Positions 7,632-12,459 of a DNA stretch of 12,459 nucleotides are shown one piece after another. The DNA is from an uncultured Solobacterium sp. (GTDB lineage: Bacteria; Bacillota_I; Bacilli_A; Erysipelotrichales; Erysipelotrichaceae): the NCBI GenBank assembly GCA_937910655.1, contig CALEMV010000056.1, positions 1 through 12,459 on the forward strand, read 5' to 3'. Position 1 is the first letter of the stretch, and the number at the start of each line of letters is the position of its first letter. Below the pieces are notes generated by a model. The model did not search any database. It saw only the letters and a list, made by a program, of their open reading frames with translations, and was not told where the DNA came from. The translations under genes were made by a program, and so were the position numbers.

Positions 7632-7662
7632 ATGATAGTTTATCACGCAACGTCACAAGCAA
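7632..7662 (-). promoter_or_regulatory. Candidate MerR-type promoter of the regulator/exporter operon
   Basis: On the minus strand TTGCTT (7662-7657) and TATCAT (7637-7632) are 19 bases apart, the stretched spacing typical of MerR-controlled promoters. The spacer holds an imperfect inverted repeat, TGACG-TTG-CGTGA. The predicted start near 7625 leaves only about 12 bases before the ATG, which is short, and both boxes are imperfect. Confidence 0.35.
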
Positions 7663-7731
7663 GTCATTTTTGTTTTTTTTCTTTAAAATTGCGAAAAAAA
7701 TCAAACGAAAGAAATTTATCTTAAAAACCTC

Positions 7732-7760
7732 TTGCAAAGATAAAATTTAAATTATATAAT
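7732..7760 (+). promoter_or_regulatory. Promoter of the tRNA-Lys gene
   Basis: TTGCAA (7732-7737) and a perfect TATAAT (7755-7760) are 17 bases apart. The predicted start near 7767 is about 14 bases before the tRNA, the arrangement expected for a stable-RNA gene. Confidence 0.85.
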
Positions 7761-7780
7761 CATAAAGCATTAAGCGAGAT

Positions 7781-7856
7781 GGTTTCTTAGCTCAGTTGGT
7801 AGAGCAACTGACTCTTAATCAGTGGGTCGAGGGTTCGAGCCCCTCAGAGACCACCA
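7781..7856 (+). tRNA. tRNA-Lys, anticodon CTT
   Basis: The 76-base sequence folds as a full cloverleaf. Acceptor GGTTTCT (7781-7787) pairs with AGAGACC (7846-7852) with one G-T pair. The D-arm contains AGCTCAGTTGGTAGAGC. The anticodon stem ACTGA/TCAGT encloses loop CTCTTAA, anticodon CTT, which reads AAG lysine codons. The T-arm has GGTTCGA. Discriminator A and an encoded CCA end it. It stands alone with its own promoter and terminator. Confidence 0.97.
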
Positions 7857-7861
7857 TAAAT

Positions 7862-7896
7862 AAAAGGGAAGTTCCGAAAGGTTCTTCCCTTTTTTT
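7862..7896 (+). terminator. Terminator of tRNA-Lys, likely bidirectional
   Basis: AAAAGGGAAG pairs with CTTCCCTTTT (10 bp), with an inner CC-GAAA-GG tetraloop cap, followed by a T run to 7896. On the minus strand the same hairpin is followed by TTTTATTTAT, so it can also stop transcripts of the convergent MATE gene, which ends at 7909. Confidence 0.88.
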
Positions 7897-7908
7897 CTAT
7901 TTCTTAAT

Positions 7909-9273
7909 TTATTTCATCAATATAGCAGCGTTAGCTTCATTGTGAATCTGTTCCGAGATATCACGCATTGTGATAATCGTTACTGGTATTAGATAGAGTA
8001 CCGCGCCAAGCCATGCACTTTGATCAGCCCACGTAATCGCATTAAATCCAAAGTCTGCTACCAAAAATACACAGACGGCTGTTCGACAAATCATTTCAAC
8101 AACACCACAATAGATTGCACGCATCGCATATCCTAATCCTTGAATGCTCATACGCACAACATTCAAGATACCTAATAACCACCAAGCATATCCCGCTCTT
8201 CTTAGATATAAATCTGCCGCAGATAGTACTGTTTCATCACCTGTAATAAATAAAGTACTGAGTACTTTTCCAAATAGAATCATGAAGATTCCTGCTAGCA
8301 CACCATACGCAACACCAACATAAGTACCCTTACGCAAACCTTCTTTGATACGGTCTTCTTTCTTTGCGCCGTAGTTTTGTGAGACAAAGGTAGAAACAGC
8401 AGTAGCCAAGGCATCAAACGGACACAACAAGAACTGCTTAATCTTGACACCAGCAGTAAAGGCAGAAACATACACTGTTCCTAGAGAGTTATTTGCTGAT
8501 TGCATAATCATTGAACCGATGGCTGTGATTGAATACTGTAGGCCCATCGGAATTCCCATTATCAATAATCGTTTTGATAGTTCAGGATCAAACTTTCTTT
8601 CTTCTGAATGAATATGTAAAATTGGAAATTTCATCACAATTAAAATTAAGCATAAAACACCTGATACTGCTTGCGAGAATACAGTCGCAATCGCCGCTCC
8701 CGCAACTCCCCACTTCAAGTTAATGATACAGAAGATATCCAAGAAGATATTCAGTACAGCTGAAATTGCTAAGAAGATAAATGGTGTTTTAGAGTCACCG
8801 ATTGCACGTAGGATACTCGATAAGTAGTTATATAAAAGTGTAAAAGGTATGCCAATAAAAATCACAATAATATAGTTATATGTATCCTGATAGATTTCAG
8901 CTGGAACACGTAATAAATCCAAGATTAACGGACAGAAAAAGCACGTTGCGGCAGTTATAATCACCGCAATAATAAATGTCCAAATACAACCTTGAAATTC
9001 AAATCTCTGCATTCCCTTTGAATCATTTGCACCAAAGCGTTGGGCAATTGGTACCGCAAAACCTGCCATTGTACCAATACAAAATCCCAATACCAAAAAC
9101 TGGACACTGCTGGTCGCACCAACAGCTGCTAGCGCTGCAGGACCTAGTGTTTGTCCTACAATTGCGGCATCTGCCACATTATATGTCTGTTGGAAAAGAT
9201 TTCCTAATAAGAGCGGAATCGCAAATTGTAATATCAGTTTTAAAGAGTTTCCCTCAACCATGCTTTTTCTCAT
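7909..9273 (-). CDS. MATE-family multidrug/cation antiporter
   Basis: This 454-residue membrane protein has about 12 hydrophobic segments and the N-terminal MATE hallmark PLLLGNLFQQTYNVADAAIV (about residues 20-39), then GPAALAAVGATSSV. The repeat halves include AIGDSKTPFIF in the first and IQGLGYAMRAIY in the second. Members export drugs, toxins or metabolites in exchange for Na+ or H+. Length is normal for the family. GTG at 9276 and ATG at 9273 are adjacent; GGGAGG lies 8 bases before the ATG, so the ATG is preferred. It is a single-gene unit bounded by the hypA terminator upstream and the tRNA terminator downstream. Substrate and coupling ion cannot be read here. Confidence 0.94.
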   Translation of the reverse strand: MRKSMVEGNSLKLILQFAIPLLLGNLFQQTYNVADAAIVGQTLGPAALAAVGATSSVQFLVLGFCIGTMAGFAVPIAQRFGANDSKGMQRFEFQGCIWTFIIAVIITAATCFFCPLILDLLRVPAEIYQDTYNYIIVIFIGIPFTLLYNYLSSILRAIGDSKTPFIFLAISAVLNIFLDIFCIINLKWGVAGAAIATVFSQAVSGVLCLILIVMKFPILHIHSEERKFDPELSKRLLIMGIPMGLQYSITAIGSMIMQSANNSLGTVYVSAFTAGVKIKQFLLCPFDALATAVSTFVSQNYGAKKEDRIKEGLRKGTYVGVAYGVLAGIFMILFGKVLSTLFITGDETVLSAADLYLRRAGYAWWLLGILNVVRMSIQGLGYAMRAIYCGVVEMICRTAVCVFLVADFGFNAITWADQSAWLGAVLYLIPVTIITMRDISEQIHNEANAAILMK

Positions 9274-9304
9274 CACGTTTTCCTCCCTTCAAAGAATAAT
9301 GTTC

Positions 9305-9333
9305 ATTATATATCAATTCATTCAAAAAAGAAG
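9305..9333 (-). promoter_or_regulatory. Candidate promoter of the MATE gene
   Basis: A perfect minus-strand TATAAT lies at 9310-9305, and an overlapping TGATATATA could act as an extended -10. The -35 position at 17 bases (CTTCTT, 9333-9328) is poor and falls inside the hypA terminator stem. Predicted start is near 9298, about 25 bases before the ATG. Confidence 0.4.
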
Positions 9334-9359
9334 AGTAGATTTTGAATTTCTACTCTTCT
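9324..9359 (-). terminator. Rho-independent terminator of the oxidoreductase-hypA operon
   Basis: An 11-bp perfect stem, AGAAGAGTAGA/TCTACTCTTCT, with a 9-base loop is followed on the minus strand by a run of six T. The 5' arm includes the hypA TAG stop (9352-9350) and its last two Glu codons, so coding sequence and terminator overlap. Confidence 0.92.
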
Positions 9360-9703
9360 GTTTCTGCTTCAACTTCTTTGATAACGCATTCATCACCTTT
9401 TACAAGGTACGTCTCTTCACTACCGCAGTATGGACATATTCTTCCATGTTTTACTGTCTCATATTCCTGTTTACACGATTCACAAAATGTCACGGCAGGA
9501 ATTGTCTCTAGTTTTAATTCACACTCTAGTAATAGAGGATACTTTACTTTGAAATAATCCCAACAATCTACGAAGTAATCTGTCATGATACCAGACACTT
9601 CACCAACCTCTAGGGTTACTGAGCCATATTTTGTGACCTTGTTTTCTTCTGCCATTTCTGTAAGAGATTTTGCAAGGTGTGTAACGATTCCCATCTCATG
9701 CAT
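9350..9703 (-). CDS. hypA: HypA/HybF-like nickel and zinc metallochaperone
   Basis: HypA proteins hand nickel to [NiFe] hydrogenase precursors (and to urease in some bacteria) and hold a structural zinc. This 117-residue protein has the family length, the N-terminal nickel-site motif MHE (His2), VEVG-like LEVGEVSGI (about 31-39) and the zinc ribbon C74-x2-C77 ... C90-x2-C93. The MHE motif fixes the start at ATG 9703, although the ribosome site there is weak (purine-rich AAGAAGAG). It begins two bases after the stop of the upstream oxidoreductase gene, so translation is probably coupled, and it ends in a terminator. No hydrogenase, hypB or urease gene is in the window, so its client is unknown; it may serve the oxidoreductase or act elsewhere. 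Confidence 0.88.
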   Translation of the reverse strand: MHEMGIVTHLAKSLTEMAEENKVTKYGSVTLEVGEVSGIMTDYFVDCWDYFKVKYPLLLECELKLETIPAVTFCESCKQEYETVKHGRICPYCGSEETYLVKGDECVIKEVEAETEE

Positions 9704-9705
9704 GG

Positions 9706-12459
9706 TTATTTACTCTTCTTCTTGAATAAAATCTTAAGCTTACGTTTTGCGGCGTAAGGAAGAACAGCCTTAATCTTATCTTCACAACGATACATTCTAG
9801 ATGCATCTGGTAAATCTCTTTGCAAGTGAATCGCATCGAATTCACAACGTGTTGTACATAGACCACAACCGATACACTTATTAAGGTCAACGAATGTCGC
9901 ACCACAACCCAAACAACGTTTTGCTTCTGTACGAACTTGTTCATCTGTAAATGCCAAACGCATATCGTTGAATGTAGCCTTTGGATTTCCTTGTTTATGT
10001 CCAGGAATTTGACGCTTGGCTGTATCAAACTCTTCTAATACAACATTATCCTTATTTAATTCAATGAAATGACGTAGGTCACGGTTGATTGTCATAGATT
10101 GTCCTGGATGAACGAAACGATTAATGGAATCCTCTACAATTCTACCAGCCGCAATCGCATCAATCGCAAATCTTGGACCTGTATATACATCACCACCAAC
10201 AAAGATATCTGGGTCAGCAGTTTGTAATGTGACTGGGTCAGCCTTAGCAGTATTGTTACGGTTGAGTTCAACCTTTGTGCCTTCTAATAGTTTGCCCCAT
10301 TCAATGGATTGTCCAATGGAGAGTAATACATTCTTGCATGGAACTGTGATAGTTTCACTTTCATCATATTGAGGATTAAACTTACCATCCGCATCCTTTA
10401 CAGATAAGCACTTCTTAAATACAACACCAGTAACATTTCCATTTTCAGTTAGGATTTCCTTTGGACCCCAACCATTCATAACAGAAATATCTTCTTCCTT
10501 GGCTTCTAGTACTTCATCTCTAGCCGCAGGCATTTCCTTTTCACCTTCAAGACATAACATTGTGACTTTGCCTTCTGTTAGACGAACAGCAGTACGTGCT
10601 ACGTCAACCGCAACATTACCACCACCAATAACAACTACATCACCTTCTAATGCATGTCTTAATTCTTTGTTATTTGCTTTACGCAAGAACTCAACACCTG
10701 TTTGAACACCATTTGCGTCTTCACCAGGAACACCTGTCTTACGTCCACCTTGGGCACCAATCGCAATATAGAATGCTTTATAGCCTTCACTACGTAACGA
10801 TGGGATTGTTGTGTCCTTACCAATTTCAATGTTGTATTTAAACTCAACACCCATCTGACGTAGTACATCGATTTCAGCTTCGATAATATCTTTTTCTAAG
10901 CGAAAAGATGGAATACCATTCAGTAACATACCACCTGCACGGCCTTCCTTTTCAAATACTGTTACAGGATATCCATGCATGCGGAGATAGTAGGCTGCTG
11001 AAAGACCAGCAGGACCTGCACCGATAATCGCAATCTTATATTCATCAGACCACATTCCACCATCGTCCTTTTCGCATAAAGGAACGAAGCGTGTCTCTGC
11101 ATTTAATTCTTGCGCCGCAATGTACTTCTTGATTTCATCAATTGCGATAGGTTGGTCAACCTTACCACGAGTACATGCGTCTTCACAACGACGATTACAG
11201 ATTGCACCACATACTGCAGGGAAAGGATTATCCTGCTTGATTAGTTTAAGAGCATCCATGAATCTTCCTTCAGAAGCCATCTTTACATATCCTTGTACTG
11301 CTAAGTGCGCAGGACAAGCAGTCTTACATGGTGCAGTACCCGTGTCATAACAGTTAATCTTAGACGTTTCACGATAATCTGGATTCCAATGATCTTCTCC
11401 CCATTCTGTCTCATCTGGTAATAATGTTGTTGGATACTTGATTGCGCCTAAACTTGTACATAACTTCTGACCAAGCTTCGCAGCTCCAACTGGGCAAACT
11501 TCAACACACTTACCACAGGCAACACACTTTTCTTTCTCGACATGTGCTCGATATGCGGAACGAGATAGGTTTGGTGTATTGTACAACTGTGATGTACGTA
11601 ATGCATTACATACACCAGGTGCACAGTTACAGATACCTACAATCTTACCTTCACCATCAATGTTTGTGATTTGATGTACGAAGCCATGACGTTCACCACG
11701 TTTTAAGATTTCTAAGACTTCGTCATAGGAAACATAATGTGCTCTACCACGGTCCACCTGATATTCTGCCATGTCTCCAACACCAATACAGAATTCACCG
11801 TTGATTTCACCAGATCCTTCACCACGCATCTCTTGTTGGCGACGGCATGTACATTGACTGATTGCGTACTTATCATACTTATCTAACCAATGACTTAAAT
11901 GCTCTACAGATACGGATTGATTTACATGTTCAATTGCCTTTTCTACAGGAATTACATGCATACCAATTCCGCCACCACCAAGTGGAACCATTGGTGTTAC
12001 AGGTTCTAGTGGCATCTGTGTCATTAGGTTAAAGAATGTCGCAAGGTTTGGATGTGCTGCTGTTAGTTCATCATTCATCATCATAAACTCAGCAGAACCT
12101 GGAACGAAAATAGGTACATTATACTGTTTCTCGTTCTCTGGATTTTCACGGTTCATCTCAATCAAACCAATCCAACACAGATGTTCAATCATCTTCTGTG
12201 TTTCTTCTAGCGTCATATTATTTTTCTTCGCTAGAACTTCTGGTTTGTATCCAACACGTGTCTTCTTGAACGATAACATGAACTTCACTTCTTCTTTTGT
12301 AAGTACTTCATCTAGCATCCAGTATTCTGGATCTTCTGTTTTAACAGAATGCGTTAACTTTGCCTTGATACGGTTTGTAATCATGCATGCAAGGTCAAGT
12401 AATAGTTTCTCCTTCTCTGGATCTGCAGCTACATAGTTTGGATCTGGAATGAAGTCACG
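9706..12459 (-). CDS. Multi-domain Fe-S/FAD NAD(P)-dependent oxidoreductase (GltD-like), 5' end beyond window
   Basis: The frame stays open to the right edge (918 codons visible). The first in-window ATG (12384) has 26 open codons before it, so the true start lies outside. Counting from that ATG: a winged-helix-like region (about 25-90), a Cys-rich part (C178/C180, C199, CNCAPGVC 252-259), a ferredoxin cluster (C287, C290, C293, C297), the DPD/GltD-type N-terminal Fe-S domain (C345 to C404, CGAICNRRCEDAC), an FAD Rossmann fold (GAGPAG 455-460, acidic E478), an NAD(P) Rossmann fold (GGGNVAVD 587-594), the second FAD motif GGDVYTGP (730-737), and a C-terminal ferredoxin-like cluster (C824, C827, C837, C840, C843, C847) with a basic tail. 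It resembles glutamate synthase small subunit and NfnB-type flavoproteins, moving electrons between NAD(P)H, flavin and Fe-S partners. The exact reaction is not known. hypA follows after two bases. Confidence 0.88.
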   Translation of the reverse strand, partial: RDFIPDPNYVAADPEKEKLLLDLACMITNRIKAKLTHSVKTEDPEYWMLDEVLTKEEVKFMLSFKKTRVGYKPEVLAKKNNMTLEETQKMIEHLCWIGLIEMNRENPENEKQYNVPIFVPGSAEFMMMNDELTAAHPNLATFFNLMTQMPLEPVTPMVPLGGGGIGMHVIPVEKAIEHVNQSVSVEHLSHWLDKYDKYAISQCTCRRQQEMRGEGSGEINGEFCIGVGDMAEYQVDRGRAHYVSYDEVLEILKRGERHGFVHQITNIDGEGKIVGICNCAPGVCNALRTSQLYNTPNLSRSAYRAHVEKEKCVACGKCVEVCPVGAAKLGQKLCTSLGAIKYPTTLLPDETEWGEDHWNPDYRETSKINCYDTGTAPCKTACPAHLAVQGYVKMASEGRFMDALKLIKQDNPFPAVCGAICNRRCEDACTRGKVDQPIAIDEIKKYIAAQELNAETRFVPLCEKDDGGMWSDEYKIAIIGAGPAGLSAAYYLRMHGYPVTVFEKEGRAGGMLLNGIPSFRLEKDIIEAEIDVLRQMGVEFKYNIEIGKDTTIPSLRSEGYKAFYIAIGAQGGRKTGVPGEDANGVQTGVEFLRKANNKELRHALEGDVVVIGGGNVAVDVARTAVRLTEGKVTMLCLEGEKEMPAARDEVLEAKEEDISVMNGWGPKEILTENGNVTGVVFKKCLSVKDADGKFNPQYDESETITVPCKNVLLSIGQSIEWGKLLEGTKVELNRNNTAKADPVTLQTADPDIFVGGDVYTGPRFAIDAIAAGRIVEDSINRFVHPGQSMTINRDLRHFIELNKDNVVLEEFDTAKRQIPGHKQGNPKATFNDMRLAFTDEQVRTEAKRCLGCGATFVDLNKCIGCGLCTTRCEFDAIHLQRDLPDASRMYRCEDKIKAVLPYAAKRKLKILFKKKSK

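Noticed and set aside
7614..7646. GTG at 7646 as start of the MerR-type regulator
   Set aside because: The upstream codons overlap the candidate promoter and lack a ribosome site, whereas ATG 7613 has GAGG 8 bases before it and gives a normal MerR N-terminus.
7647..7731. Possible small gene or RNA between the MerR-type gene and the tRNA promoter
   Set aside because: The stretch is A/T-rich with no open frame carrying a ribosome site and no strong hairpin; I see only promoter elements at its edges.
9696..10028. Minus-strand open frame of 110 codons at the oxidoreductase end
   Set aside because: It is an alternate frame inside the ferredoxin-like C-terminal region; the main frame has the Cys motifs.

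Overview
The window reads as chromosomal DNA of a low-GC, Gram-positive-type (Bacillota) bacterium. It has strong AGGAGG Shine-Dalgarno sites 7-9 bases before most starts, a lipobox-bearing solute-binding protein, Rho-independent terminators, and TGA used as a stop. Gene content and protein style suggest a gut anaerobe, perhaps of the Erysipelotrichia; that placement is inference. Almost everything lies on the minus strand. The plus strand carries only a broken gene and one tRNA.

Region 1 (1-3855, minus) is a branched-chain amino acid ABC importer in the order livK-livH-livM-livG-livF. livF enters the window by only six codons. A clear promoter sits upstream of livK, preceded by roughly 11-base-phased AT-rich repeats. 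A perfect 8-bp hairpin separates livK from livH, and the other genes are tightly packed or overlapping. LivK would capture the amino acid at the cell surface, LivH and LivM form the channel, and LivG and LivF power it.

Region 2 (about 4000-4645, plus) is the remnant of a DUF5131 (phage Gp37/Gp68-like) gene. It keeps its ribosome site and N-terminal third, then jumps out of frame into the C-terminal part. The middle is missing and the extreme C-terminus is lost where the neighbouring permease gene ends.

Region 3 (4637-7613, minus) is a three-gene operon. A MerR-type regulator with two membrane segments and a zinc ribbon is followed by an ABC ATPase and an ABC-2-like permease, joined by ATGA and TAATG overlaps. 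It looks like a self-regulated exporter or stress-response transporter.

Region 4 (7732-7896, plus) is a tRNA-Lys(CTT) gene with its own consensus promoter and a terminator that can also serve the convergent MATE gene.

Region 5 (7909-9273, minus) is a MATE-family multidrug/cation antiporter. Region 6 (9350-12459, minus) is a large multi-domain Fe-S/FAD oxidoreductase, whose 5' end lies outside the window, followed two bases later by a hypA-like nickel/zinc metallochaperone gene and a strong terminator. No hydrogenase gene is in view, so the partner of this HypA is open.

No gene-free stretch exceeds about 240 bases. I saw no insertion sequence, CRISPR array, rRNA gene or replication origin.
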